From Actinophytocola xanthii (lineage in GTDB: Bacteria; Actinomycetota; Actinomycetes; Mycobacteriales; Pseudonocardiaceae), in the NCBI RefSeq assembly GCF_001921205.1, contig NZ_MSIE01000002.1, forward strand, positions 186,001 to 250,000: 64,000 nucleotides of DNA. Reading direction: 5' to 3'. The notes under the pieces were generated by a model, which ran no database searches, was not told the origin of the DNA, and saw only the letters and a program-made list of their open reading frames with translations. Positions within the stretch are counted from its first letter, which is position 1. The number at the start of each line of letters is the position of its first letter. Both the position numbers and the translations under genes were made by a program. Shown in pieces: positions 49,323 through 58,722 of the stretch.

Positions 49323-52205
49323 GTGGAGTTACGGCTGCTGGGTGAGATGCGGCTACGGGCCGGCGGGACGTCGCTGGACGTCGGGGGAAGGCGGCAGCAG
49401 GCGGTGCTGGCCGCACTGGCGGTGGACGCCGGGCGGCCGGTGGGCATCGAGACGCTGATCGACCGGGTGTGGGACGCCGCGCCACCGGCCAGGGCCCGCG
49501 ACCTGCTCTACTCCCGCCTGAGCCGGTTGCGTCAGCTGGTGCGACAGGCGAACGCCGCGGCGGGCGAGCCGGTGGCGAAGCTGGAGCGCCGGCCGGCCGG
49601 TTACGTGTTGGACCTGGACGCGGACCTGGTGGACCTGCACCGGTTCCGCCGCCTGGTCGAGCACGGGCGTGACCCACGGCTGGGTGATGCGCAGCGGTCC
49701 GCCGCGCTGGGCGAGGCGCTGGCGTTGTGGCGGGGCACCCCGCTGGCGAACCTGTCGGGCGCGTGGGTGGAGCAGGTCCGCGACGTGTGGCACCAGGCGC
49801 GGCTGGACGCGCTGGTGCAGTGGGCGCGGCTGTGTCTGCGGCTCGGCCACGCGGCCGAGGTGATCGGCGTGCTGCAGGACGTCGTCGCCGAGCACCCGCT
49901 GGTGGAGCCGCTGGAAGTGCTGCTGATGCGGGCGTTGCGCGCGGCCGGGCGGGACGCGGAGGCGTTGCACCGCTTCGCCGCCGTCCGGCAGCGGCTGGCC
50001 GACGAGCTCGGCACCGACCCCGGCGCCGAGCTCCGTGACCTGCACCAGGCGATCCTGCGCGGTGAACCCGAACCGGCCCCCGCCTCGGCGCGCCCCGTGT
50101 CGCCCCCCGTGTCGCCCCCCGCGCAGCTGCCGCCGGACACCGCCGTGTTCACCGGTCGCGGGAGCCAGCTGCGCCACCTCGACGGGCTGCTGGCCGGGGT
50201 CTCGGCCGCGGGGTCGACCGCGGTGGTGATCTCGGCCGTGTCGGGTACGGCCGGGGTCGGCAAGACGGCCCTCGCCGTGCACTGGGCCCACCAGGTGCGT
50301 GACCGGTTCCCCGACGGGCAGCTGTACGTGAACCTGCGCGGGTTCGACCCCGGCGGACCGCCGGTCGCCCCGGCCGAGGCGGTGCGCCGCTTCCTGGACG
50401 CGTTCGACGTGGCCCCGGCCAGCGTGCCGGTCAGCCCCGAGGCGCAGGTCGGGCTGTACCGCAGCCTGCTCGCCGACCGGCGGGTCCTGGTGGTGCTGGA
50501 CAACGCCCGGGACACCGAACAGGTCCGCCCGCTGTTGCCCGGCGCCGCGACCTGCCTGGTGCTGGTCACCAGCCGCCAGCAGCTCACGGGCCTGATCGCC
50601 GACGGCGCCCACCCGATCACCCTGGACCTGCTCACCGTCGCCGAGGCGCGCGAGTTCCTCGCCCGGCGCCTTGGCGCCCACCGGGTCGCCGCGGAACCCA
50701 CCGCGGCGGACCGGATCGCCACCCGGTGCGCGCGGCTGCCACTGGCGTTGGCGGTCGTGGCGGCCCGCGCCGCCACCCATCCCCACTTCGAGCTGGCCGT
50801 GCTGGCCGACGAGCTGCACCAGGCCCGTGACCTCACCCCGTTCGCCGGCGCCGACCCCACGGCCGACGTCCGGAGCGTGTTCTCCTGGTCCTATCGGCAG
50901 CTGACCTCCGCGGCCGCTCGGCTGTTCCAGCTGCTCGGGCTGCACCCGGGCCCGGACATCGCCGTGCCGGCGGCGGCCGAGCTCGCCGACCTGGCGCCAC
51001 CGTACGTGCGTCCCCTGCTCGCCGAGCTCGCGCACGCGCACCTGCTCGTCGAGCACAGGCCCGGTCGCTACACCTTCCACGACCTGCTGCGTGCCTACGC
51101 CGCCGAACAGGCGGCGACCCTGCCCGCCCGAGAACGGCAGCGGGCGCTGCGGCGGCTGGTCGGCCACTACCTGCGCACCGCCTATACCGCCGACCGGATC
51201 CTCCACCCGCACCGGGACCCGATCGAGGTCCCGACCGGTCCGCACGACCCGCCCGCCCTCCTGCCCGACGAGGCGGCGGCGTGGGCGTGGTTCTCCGCCG
51301 AGCACCCCTGTCTGCTGGCCGTCCAGCAACTGGCCGCCGAGCGGTGCTGGCACCGCGAGGTCTGGCAGCTGGCCTGGACCCTGGACACCTTCCAGTACCG
51401 GCGAGGACGCCGCCAGGACCTGGTCACGGTGTGGCAGGCCGGGCTGGCCGCGGCCCAGCGCGAGGGCGACACCGCCACGGTCATCCTGGCGCACCGGCGC
51501 CTCGGCCACGTGTGCGCCAACGCCGGCCGGCACGACGACGCGCTGGACCAGCTCGGCCGCGCCCTGGCCCTGGCGAACGACAGCGGTGACCTGCCGGCCG
51601 AGGCGCACGCCCATCACGCGCTGGCCTGGGCCTGGGGACGGCAGGGCGAGGACGAGCGGGCACTGGAGCACGCCGCCAGCGCCCTGGACCTGTACCGGGC
51701 GCTCGGCCAGGCGGTGTCGGAGGCCGCCGCGCTCAACTCCGTCGGCTGGTACTCCGCCCGGCTCGGCCACCACGAGCGGGCCGACACCCACCTCCGGGCG
51801 GCCCTCGAGCTGGCCCGGCGGCACGGTCACCGCGAGGGCGAGGCGGACACCCTGGACAGCCTGGGCTACCTGGCGGAGCGCTGCGGCCAGCACGACCGCG
51901 CCCTGGACCACTACCAGCGGGCCCGTGCCCTGCTCCGCGGCATCGGCGACACCTACGGCGAGGCCGACATCCTGGAGCGCCTCGGCAACGCCCACACCGC
52001 CCTCGGCGACCACGACCAGGCACGCCAGGCCTGGCGCCAGGCCCACTCGCTGTTCCAGGCCCAACGCCGCGGCGCCGACGCCGAACGCGTCCAGCGCCGG
52101 CTCGACGCCGCCCGCGGCGAACCGGGTGGCGGGTCCTCGTCGAGCACCGCGCGGGGAACGGGGGCGGGCGGTGTCGTCGAGATACCACGTGAGCCGGCCC
52201 GGTGA
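49323..52205 (+). CDS. AfsR/SARP-type regulator: BTAD, NB-ARC ATPase and TPR domains (second copy)
   Basis: 960 residues from GTG 49323, paralogue of the 16675 gene over its whole length. Winged helix at ~1-90 (GRRQQAVLAALAVDAGRPVG), BTAD ~95-245, NB-ARC with Walker A (GTAGVGKTALAVHW) and LVVLDNARDTEQ, and TPR repeats ~640-930 (ILAHRRLGHVCANAGRHDDA, LGYLAERCGQHDRALDHYQ). There is no peptide or radical SAM gene after it. Instead the stop lies inside the start region of a histidine kinase gene. Its targets are unknown. Confidence 0.93.
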   Translation: MELRLLGEMRLRAGGTSLDVGGRRQQAVLAALAVDAGRPVGIETLIDRVWDAAPPARARDLLYSRLSRLRQLVRQANAAAGEPVAKLERRPAGYVLDLDADLVDLHRFRRLVEHGRDPRLGDAQRSAALGEALALWRGTPLANLSGAWVEQVRDVWHQARLDALVQWARLCLRLGHAAEVIGVLQDVVAEHPLVEPLEVLLMRALRAAGRDAEALHRFAAVRQRLADELGTDPGAELRDLHQAILRGEPEPAPASARPVSPPVSPPAQLPPDTAVFTGRGSQLRHLDGLLAGVSAAGSTAVVISAVSGTAGVGKTALAVHWAHQVRDRFPDGQLYVNLRGFDPGGPPVAPAEAVRRFLDAFDVAPASVPVSPEAQVGLYRSLLADRRVLVVLDNARDTEQVRPLLPGAATCLVLVTSRQQLTGLIADGAHPITLDLLTVAEAREFLARRLGAHRVAAEPTAADRIATRCARLPLALAVVAARAATHPHFELAVLADELHQARDLTPFAGADPTADVRSVFSWSYRQLTSAAARLFQLLGLHPGPDIAVPAAAELADLAPPYVRPLLAELAHAHLLVEHRPGRYTFHDLLRAYAAEQAATLPARERQRALRRLVGHYLRTAYTADRILHPHRDPIEVPTGPHDPPALLPDEAAAWAWFSAEHPCLLAVQQLAAERCWHREVWQLAWTLDTFQYRRGRRQDLVTVWQAGLAAAQREGDTATVILAHRRLGHVCANAGRHDDALDQLGRALALANDSGDLPAEAHAHHALAWAWGRQGEDERALEHAASALDLYRALGQAVSEAAALNSVGWYSARLGHHERADTHLRAALELARRHGHREGEADTLDSLGYLAERCGQHDRALDHYQRARALLRGIGDTYGEADILERLGNAHTALGDHDQARQAWRQAHSLFQAQRRGADAERVQRRLDAARGEPGGGSSSSTARGTGAGGVVEIPREPAR

Positions 52206-53355
52206 GGAGCGCGCGCTCCGGTTCGTGGCGATGATGCTGTTCCTGCAGCGGGTCAGCTACCTGGCGCCGGCCGTCGCCGACGTGGCCAGGTCGGCGACCC
52301 CCTACCGGAGCCCGGCGCTCAACCTCGCGATGGTGGTCGGCGCGGTGGGCTGGAACATCGGGCTCGCCACCGTCGTCCACCGGCGGGGCTGGTTCCCCCG
52401 GTGGGCGGTCGCCGTCGACGCGGTCCTCGCGGCCGGGCTGCTGGCCGCGGGCACGACCAACGTCGCCCCCCAGGACGTGTTCAAGCACATCAACTGGCCC
52501 AGCAAGCTCGCGCTGGCGACCGGCGCCCTGGTCGGCGCGGCGCTCGCACCGTGGCTGGCGGCCGGGGCCGTTGCGGCACTGATCACGACGCACTTCACCG
52601 TGACCGTGGCGCGGCTGGGCGAGCTGCCCCTGTCGGGCAACGGGATCGTCGGGGTGCTGAACTCCTACTTCTGGTTCGTCCTGATCGCCTACGTGATGAG
52701 GCGCTACCTGTGCGGGCAGGGGCGGGCCCTCGACGAGGCCACCGGGCGGCAGCTGGAGCTCCAGGCGCGCCGGGCGGCCGACCGCGCCCGCTACGCCGAG
52801 CGCATCGCGCAGTACCGCAGGCTGCACGACACGGTGCTCACGACCCTGACCGCGATCGCCCGGGGCGGGCTTGACCACCGGACCGAGGCGGTGCGCGCCC
52901 GGTGCGCGACGGAGGCCGACTACGTCCGACGGCTGATCCACGAGGACACGGCGGGACCGGCGACCGAGCTGGGCACGCGGCTGGACACGACGATCACCGA
53001 GGTCGAACAGCTGGGGTTGCGGGTGCGCTACCAGCACGACCGGCTTCCCGCCGCGCTGCCCGAGCACGTGGTGGAGGCACTCGCCGGAGCGAGCCGCGAA
53101 GCGCTGAACAACGTGCTGGTCCATGCCGGCACCCGCTCGGCCTGGGTCACCGCCGTCCAGGACGAGGGCCAGCTGCTGGTACGGATCGTGGACCGCGGGC
53201 GCGGGTTCGACCCGGACGCGGTGCCGGCCGGCTTCGGCCTGCGGAACTCCATCGTGGGGCGGATGCGGGACGCCGGCGGCGAGGCGACGGTGGTGGGGAT
53301 GCCCGGTGCCGGCGTGCGGGTCGACCTGGTCTGGCCCTCGGGAGAGAACGCCTAG
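52171..53355 (+). CDS. NarL-type sensor histidine kinase
   Basis: About 394 residues from GTG 52171; GTG 52189 is an alternative. The frame overlaps the regulator gene by about 35 bp. Several hydrophobic helices lie at ~15-190 (FVAMMLFLQRVSYLAPAVAD, NLAMVVGAVGWNIGLATVV, VDAVLAAGLLAAG and others). The dimerisation His is in YRRLHDTVLTTLTAIARGG. The HATPase domain has ASREALNNVLVHAG, IVDRGRGFDP and GFGLRNSIVGRM. The partner regulator is convergent immediately downstream, and the two stop codons share the palindrome CTAG. Confidence 0.9.
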   Translation: MSSRYHVSRPGEERALRFVAMMLFLQRVSYLAPAVADVARSATPYRSPALNLAMVVGAVGWNIGLATVVHRRGWFPRWAVAVDAVLAAGLLAAGTTNVAPQDVFKHINWPSKLALATGALVGAALAPWLAAGAVAALITTHFTVTVARLGELPLSGNGIVGVLNSYFWFVLIAYVMRRYLCGQGRALDEATGRQLELQARRAADRARYAERIAQYRRLHDTVLTTLTAIARGGLDHRTEAVRARCATEADYVRRLIHEDTAGPATELGTRLDTTITEVEQLGLRVRYQHDRLPAALPEHVVEALAGASREALNNVLVHAGTRSAWVTAVQDEGQLLVRIVDRGRGFDPDAVPAGFGLRNSIVGRMRDAGGEATVVGMPGAGVRVDLVWPSGENA

Positions 53356-53975
53356 GCGATGCCGTCCTCGCGGACCCGGGCGGCCAGCTCGACCTTGGTG
53401 TAGGCCGGGCGACCAGCCCTGGCGTACTTCTCCTTGACCCGGTCCAGGTAGCCCTTGGCGGTCGCCGGCCGGATGCCGACCTGGCGGGCGGCCGTGGCCA
53501 GGGTCAGCCCGGACGCGTAGGCCAGCAGGACCGCTCGTTCCTGAGTGGACAGTTGGGGCCGGTCGGGTCGGTCGCTGCGGCACCAGGCGAAGGCCAGCTC
53601 CGGTGAGTGGACGGTCTCGCCGGCCGCGGCCGAGCGCACGGCGTCGGCCAGCACGTCGAGGTCGTGGTCCTTGGTGAGATAGCCGACGGCGCCCGCGCGC
53701 ACGACGTCGATCCCCCGTTCCCCGTGCGGCACGACGCTCACGACCAGCACCCGGGAACCGGTCTCGACGAGCCGGCGCACGTTGCGGACCGGATCGGACC
53801 CGTCGGCGAGCAGCAGGTCGAGCACCACCACGTCCGCGGCCGGTCCGCCGTCGGCGAGCAACTCGTCCACCGTACGCACGCGGCGGCCCAACACCAGGTC
53901 CTCCACGGAGGAGAACCAGGCCGCCATGCCGTCGAGCAGCATGCGGTCGTCGTCGACGACGGAAACTCTGGTCAC
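53352..53975 (-). CDS. NarL/LuxR-family response regulator
   Basis: 207 residues. Receiver with VVDDDRMLLDGMAAWF, phospho-acceptor Asp in VVVLDLLLADGSDPVRNVRR and Lys in GYLTKDHDLDVLADAVR. The LuxR-type HTH is somewhat divergent: LSTQERAVLLAYASGLTLAT, AARQVGIRPATAKGYLDRVK. The convergent kinase is the obvious partner although the genes are not cotranscribed. Separate transcription would let kinase and regulator be set independently. Confidence 0.92.
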   Translation of the reverse strand: MTRVSVVDDDRMLLDGMAAWFSSVEDLVLGRRVRTVDELLADGGPAADVVVLDLLLADGSDPVRNVRRLVETGSRVLVVSVVPHGERGIDVVRAGAVGYLTKDHDLDVLADAVRSAAAGETVHSPELAFAWCRSDRPDRPQLSTQERAVLLAYASGLTLATAARQVGIRPATAKGYLDRVKEKYARAGRPAYTKVELAARVREDGIA

Positions 53976-54119
53976 CGGTCCCCCCAGGAATCGCGTTCCC
54001 CGGCTTTACCTCAGCGTCGGCCCTGGGGTCAAGACGGCAAAAGCGCCGCCATGACCTCGGCTTCCCGCCGGACGACGATCGGCGATGTCCGTTCCGCAGC
54101 AGGTCGACAGGGAGGAACC

Positions 54120-55424
54120 ATGTACTCACGACGTTCTGTACTGACGGCGGTCGTGGCGGCGGCCGGGGTGGCCGCCGGCGCCGAGGCGGCCAGGGCCACC
54201 GGGCTGTCGCTCGCCCCCGCGGCGCCGGTCGACGACCCCTTCCCCACCTCGCGCGACGTCTTCCAGTGGCCGTTCGCGCGGGACAGCATCTGGAACATGC
54301 CCATCGGCTCGGCCGCGCGGTACCACGATGCCGGCTTCCAGCCGCTGAACCCGGCCGACCCGCTGGCCACCGGTGACCAGTACATCGCCCGCAACGGCTA
54401 CCGGATCGAGCACGAGATCATCTGCCTGCGGCCGGACGCCCCGCTGACCGACGTCTGGTGGAACGCCGGGTCGTTCAACGAGGCCGCGGACCGCTGCACG
54501 ATCATGGACGACCCGAGCAACGGCAACCGGCCCCGGCTGCTCGACCGGATTCCGATCCCCTCGAACTGGACGTTCCACGAGGGAACGAACGCCGGCGAGG
54601 GGAAGGTCAACGGCTGCTTCTGCGGAATCCGTCCGGCGGACGGCTCGGGCACCGCTCGGGAGCTGGTCGGCCTCTTCGCGTTCGCGCGGTGCGCCCCCGG
54701 TACGCATGCCGCCGCCCGCATGGTCAGCTCCTCCACCACGGGGAACTGGCCGCTGTCCTGGCGCCTCACCGGCAGCGACATCTTCGGCGAGGGCCGCTTC
54801 GGCGAGCACGGCGGCACCCACCTCAGCGTGCTCGGGGGAGCGTTGCGCCTGGGCGAGCTGCGGCCGGGCGGAGGCCGGATCCGGCATGCGCTGAAGCTCA
54901 TCCTGCCCCAGCGCGTGCAGTGGCATGCCCCCGACGGCGCGAACAACTGGGTGTGGCCGGCGTTCAACGGCGACAGCAACAGCGGGAACCAGGGTTTCGA
55001 CCAGCACGTCGTGCAGGGCGCGCTCTACGCGCTCCCACCGACCCTGGAGCTGGCCGCGCTCGGCCTGGAGACCGAGCCTGCCAGGCAGATCGCCTGGACC
55101 CTGCAGAACTACGGCGCCTACTGCGTGGACACCACGCCGGCCCAGACCTGTGCGGTGGGCGTGGAGGTGGGCCCCGCCGGTGACTTCCGGGAGCAGTTCC
55201 GCGCCGACTGGGGCTTCCCCATGGAGCGGCACGTCTACACCAACCCGAACATCGCGAGGCTGCGGCAGGACTACTCGGGCTGGTCGGACGGTGCCAACAC
55301 CGGCCCCTGGATCCGGGACCTGGACCGGGTCTTCTCGAACCTGCACGTGATCACCAACAACGGTCCCAACACGATCGGTGGCGGCGGGACACCGCGCCAG
55401 CCCCTCGCGCCGCCGTTCGCCTGA
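54120..55424 (+). CDS. Tat-exported protein of unknown function
   Basis: 434 residues from ATG 54120, after GGGAGGA. A twin-arginine signal (SRRSVLTAVVAAAG) points to export of a folded protein. The mature part is rich in Trp, Asn and Gly (FQWPFARDSIWNMPIGSAAR, IMDDPSNGNRPRLLDR, GEHGGTHLSVLGGALRLGEL, FNGDSNSGNQGFDQHVVQGA) and has five or so Cys. HGGTHLSVLGG is a plausible metal- or active-site loop. I do not recognise a family with known activity. It stands between the response regulator (divergent) and the MHS transporter (convergent), 18 bp away. A secreted glycan- or lipid-acting enzyme is possible. Confidence 0.7.
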   Translation: MYSRRSVLTAVVAAAGVAAGAEAARATGLSLAPAAPVDDPFPTSRDVFQWPFARDSIWNMPIGSAARYHDAGFQPLNPADPLATGDQYIARNGYRIEHEIICLRPDAPLTDVWWNAGSFNEAADRCTIMDDPSNGNRPRLLDRIPIPSNWTFHEGTNAGEGKVNGCFCGIRPADGSGTARELVGLFAFARCAPGTHAAARMVSSSTTGNWPLSWRLTGSDIFGEGRFGEHGGTHLSVLGGALRLGELRPGGGRIRHALKLILPQRVQWHAPDGANNWVWPAFNGDSNSGNQGFDQHVVQGALYALPPTLELAALGLETEPARQIAWTLQNYGAYCVDTTPAQTCAVGVEVGPAGDFREQFRADWGFPMERHVYTNPNIARLRQDYSGWSDGANTGPWIRDLDRVFSNLHVITNNGPNTIGGGGTPRQPLAPPFA

Positions 55425-55442
55425 TCTGGTGCGTCGCGGTGC

Positions 55443-56753
55443 TCATCCCCGCCCGACCGGCTCGCCGAGGCGTTCGGTGGGAACCCGGTAGGTTTCCCGC
55501 GCCGAGGCGACCGCGACCACGTTGACCAGGCACAGCGCGGCGGTGAACACGGCGACGGGAACCCAGTTCCGGCCGTCGTCGCCGTCGAGGGCGGCCGCGA
55601 TGGTGGGGGAGAAGCCGGCGAGGGCGAAGCCGAGCTGGGTACCGATCGCCATGCCGGACAGCCGGACCCGGGTGGGGAACATCTCGCCGTAGAAGGACGG
55701 CCAGATGCTGTTGGTGGCGCTGTAGACGACGCCGAACATGAGGACCCCGACAATGAAGATCATCGGGTAGTTGCCGGCCGAGATCGCGCCCAGGTAGCCG
55801 AACATGAGGACCCCGGAGCCCAGGGATCCCGCGATGAAGACGGGTTTGCGGCCGACGCGGTCGGCGAGCGTGGCGCACAACGGCAGCGCGACGAGCGCCA
55901 CCGCGTTGGCCAGCACGCCCACCCAGAGCATCGGCGTCCGTTCCAGCTCGACGGTGTTGACCGCGTAGCTCAGGGCGTACACCGTGAAGATCGTGCTGAC
56001 CGAGGCGATCACCGAGGCGAACACGACACGCAGCACGTCGCGCCAGTGGTGGCGGAACAGGTCGGCCATCGGCAGCGAGGCGACCCCGGCCGTGGACGCC
56101 TCGCGGGTGAACACCGGGGTCTCCTCGAGCCGCCGGCGGATGACGTAGCCGACGACGACCACGACGACGCTGGCCCAGAACGGCACGCGCCACCCCCAGG
56201 ACAGCAGGTCCTCCTCGGGCAGCGCGGCCACGGGCAGGAACGCCGCGGTGGCGATGATCTGGCCGGCCTGAGTGCCGCTGAGCGTGAAGCTGGTGTAGTA
56301 CGCCCGCCGGTGCGGCGGGGCGTGCTCGAGGGTCATGGAGTTCGCCCCGGCCTGCTCGCCCGCGGCCGAGAGCCCCTGCAGCAGCCGCAACACCACCAGC
56401 AGCACCGGCGCCAGCACCCCGACCTGCTCGTAGCTCGGCAGGCACCCGACGAGGAAGGTCGTCACGCCCATCAGCAGGAGGGTGAACACGAGGACCCGCT
56501 TGCGCCCGAGGCGGTCGCCGACGTGGCCGAGCACGAACGCCCCCACCGGCCGGGCCGCGTAGCCGACGCCGAAGGTCGCGACCGCGAGCAGGGTGCCGGT
56601 GGCCGGGTCGGACTCGGGGAAGAAGACGTCGTTGAACACGAGCGCGGCCGCGGTGCCGTAGATGAAGAAGTCGTAGTACTCGAGCGCGCTGCCGATCCAC
56701 GCGGCGACCGCCGCCCGCCGTGGGGTGCCGTGGGTGGTGGGGTCGGTGCTCAC
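55443..56753 (-). CDS. MFS transporter, metabolite:H+ symporter (MHS) type
   Basis: 436 residues with about twelve membrane helices. The MHS signatures are visible: WIGSALEYYDFFIYGTAAAL at the start, FGVGYAARPVGAFVLGHVGD, and the cytoplasmic loop RLGRKRVLVFTLLLMGVTTF with GDRLGRK. It imports organic acids or osmolytes with protons. A second member of the same kind is encoded at 62319, sharing most of these motifs. Probable control by the TetR gene at 56856 on the same strand, about 100 bp upstream. Confidence 0.92.
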   Translation of the reverse strand: MSTDPTTHGTPRRAAVAAWIGSALEYYDFFIYGTAAALVFNDVFFPESDPATGTLLAVATFGVGYAARPVGAFVLGHVGDRLGRKRVLVFTLLLMGVTTFLVGCLPSYEQVGVLAPVLLVVLRLLQGLSAAGEQAGANSMTLEHAPPHRRAYYTSFTLSGTQAGQIIATAAFLPVAALPEEDLLSWGWRVPFWASVVVVVVGYVIRRRLEETPVFTREASTAGVASLPMADLFRHHWRDVLRVVFASVIASVSTIFTVYALSYAVNTVELERTPMLWVGVLANAVALVALPLCATLADRVGRKPVFIAGSLGSGVLMFGYLGAISAGNYPMIFIVGVLMFGVVYSATNSIWPSFYGEMFPTRVRLSGMAIGTQLGFALAGFSPTIAAALDGDDGRNWVPVAVFTAALCLVNVVAVASARETYRVPTERLGEPVGRG

Positions 56754-56855
56754 GGGACTCCTCTGTCGGGCATCGTCGCGGAACAGAAGAACTGGCGTAC
56801 GAACTGGATAGTTAATAGAGGTGGCCGCGACGGGTTGTCAAGGACCGGCGTCGGC

Positions 56856-57521
56856 TCAGCGCGCGGTCAGGTACTCCAGGACGAGGTCGCCGAGCAGCGC
56901 GCGCTGGCGTTCGCGGTGCTCAGGGTCGAGCATGTCGCGCTTGAAGATGGCCTGCCAGGTGTGCCGGTTGGCGATCCGGAACACGCAGTACGAGCTGATC
57001 ACCATGTGGACGTCGAGCGGGTCGACCCCGGCGCGGAACACCCCCGACTCGCGCCCGCGGTCCAGGATCCGGGCGAGGACGTCCAGTGCGGGCGTGGCGA
57101 GTCCGGACAGGACGGAGGAGCCGGCGACGTGCTCGGCCCGGTGGATGTTCTCGATACTGACCAGGCGGACGAAGTCCGGGTGGGACTCGTGGTGGTCGAA
57201 GGTCAGCTCGGCGAGTTGGCGCATGGCGTCGACGGGGTCGAGGTGCTCGACGTCGAGCCGCTGTTCGACCGACCGGATGCGGGTGTAGGCGTGCTCGAGC
57301 ACCTCGACGTAGAGGCGCTCCTTGTTGCCGAAGTAGTAGTAGATCATCCGCTTGGTGGTGCTCATCTTCGCGGCGATCTCGTCCACCCGGGCACCGGCGT
57401 AACCCTTGTCGGCGAACTCGCGCGTGGCCACCTCGATGATCTCGGCGCGGGTGCGTTCGGCGTCGCGGGAGCGGTCCGTGTCGGGCTCGGACGGCTGTGC
57501 GGCCAACGTTGTCCCTCTCAC
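56856..57521 (-). CDS. TetR-family regulator
   Basis: 221 residues from GTG 57521 (a TTG at 57506 is possible). HTH in RAEIIEVATREFADKGYAGA, RVDEIAAKMSTTKRMIYYYF, then a C-terminal helical domain with HRERQRALLGDLVLEYL. The gap 56754-56855 before the transporter gene is A+T-richer and holds GGATAGTTAATAGAG, a candidate control site. It diverges from the WYL regulator with about 90 bp between starts. Confidence 0.9.
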   Translation of the reverse strand: MRGTTLAAQPSEPDTDRSRDAERTRAEIIEVATREFADKGYAGARVDEIAAKMSTTKRMIYYYFGNKERLYVEVLEHAYTRIRSVEQRLDVEHLDPVDAMRQLAELTFDHHESHPDFVRLVSIENIHRAEHVAGSSVLSGLATPALDVLARILDRGRESGVFRAGVDPLDVHMVISSYCVFRIANRHTWQAIFKRDMLDPEHRERQRALLGDLVLEYLTAR

Positions 57522-57610
57522 CCCTCGTCGCTGCTCCTCCGCGCCACTCTACGCGGTGGGCGACAACGAACCACGACGTCCTGTGTCAGGTATTCGGTAG
57601 AGTTCCGCGG

Positions 57611-58606
57611 GTGCGCGCCGACCGGTTGGTCTCGCTGGTGCTGCTGCTGCGCCAGCACGGTCGGATGTCAGCGGCCGCGCTGGCCCGCGAGCTGGAGGTG
57701 TCCACCCGCACCGTGCTGCGGGACATCGAGGCGCTGTCCGCGGCCGGTGTCCCGGTCTACGCCGAACGAGGCCGACACGGTGGGTTCGCCCTGCTGCCCG
57801 GCTTCCAGACCGAGCTCACCGGGCTGAACCACGACGAGGCACTCGCCCTGCTGGTCGCCGGGTCGCGGCGCGGTGCGCAGGCGTTCGGCCTCGGCTCGGC
57901 GCTCGCCTCGGCCATGCGCAAGGTGGTCGACGCGCTGCCCGAGAGCTACCGGGCCACCGCGGCCGGCGCGGCCCAACGGCTGCTGATCGACCCGGAGACC
58001 GACCTCCTCTCCCGCCGGGTGGTGGACGAGGAGGTGCCCGACGCCGTCGTGGCCGAGGTGCGGCGCGCGGTGTTCGCCGGGCACCGGCTGCGCATCCACT
58101 ACGCGGCAGCGGACCGGTCCCCGACCTGGCGCACGGTGGACCCGATCGGCCTGGTCACCGTGCGCGGTCAGGGCTACCTGCTGGCCACGCGGTCCGGCGC
58201 GGACCGCACCTACCGGCTGTCCCGGGTGCTGGCCGCCGAGGAGCTCGACGAGCCCGCGCAGCGGGCGGACCGGGTCGATCTGGACCGGGCGTGGCAGGAA
58301 CGCGGCACCCGGTTCCGAGCCGGCGACGACCAGGTCACCGTGTTGGTCCGGCTGAACCCGGCGCGACGCGAGAACCTCGTGGGCACCGCGGTGGCCGTCC
58401 ACGCCGAGGACGCCGACGCCGACGGCTGGCTGCGGCTGGAGGTGGCCTTCCAGGACACGAGACACGCCGAGTGGGCGTTGTGGCAGCTCGGCGCGAGCGC
58501 CGAAGCCCTGGCCCCGCAGTGGTTGCGCACATCGTTGCGCGACCGCGCCGCCGCGGTCGCCGCGACCTATGCGGTGCTGCCGGCAGACGACCGGCCCGAG
58601 GTGTGA
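57611..58606 (+). CDS. HTH-WYL (YafY-like) transcriptional regulator
   Basis: 331 residues from GTG 57611; the longer frame upstream overlaps the TetR gene and is not favoured. A DeoR-type winged helix (RADRLVSLVLLLRQHGRMSA, ELEVSTRTVLRDIEALSAAG) is followed by a WYL domain (RSPTWRTVDPIGLVTVRGQG, YLLATRSGADRTYRLSRV) and a WCX-like C-terminus. WYL regulators answer small ligands or nucleotides. The variant here reads V-R-G-Q-G-YLL where many have W-Y-L. Targets unknown. Confidence 0.9.
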   Translation: MRADRLVSLVLLLRQHGRMSAAALARELEVSTRTVLRDIEALSAAGVPVYAERGRHGGFALLPGFQTELTGLNHDEALALLVAGSRRGAQAFGLGSALASAMRKVVDALPESYRATAAGAAQRLLIDPETDLLSRRVVDEEVPDAVVAEVRRAVFAGHRLRIHYAAADRSPTWRTVDPIGLVTVRGQGYLLATRSGADRTYRLSRVLAAEELDEPAQRADRVDLDRAWQERGTRFRAGDDQVTVLVRLNPARRENLVGTAVAVHAEDADADGWLRLEVAFQDTRHAEWALWQLGASAEALAPQWLRTSLRDRAAAVAATYAVLPADDRPEV

Positions 58607-58722
58607 GGAACCGCCGCCGGGAGGGGCGGACGAGTGGGAGGTTCGCACCTCCTGTCCACCCAGGACCTCACCTAGGGTGACTGGCGGTACCCCAGCGGAT
58701 TCGCCGAACGAAAGAGACGCCG

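Noticed and set aside
51733-54129. 798-aa minus-strand frame across regulator, kinase and response regulator
   Set aside because: It crosses several well-supported genes on both strands and has no domain signal.
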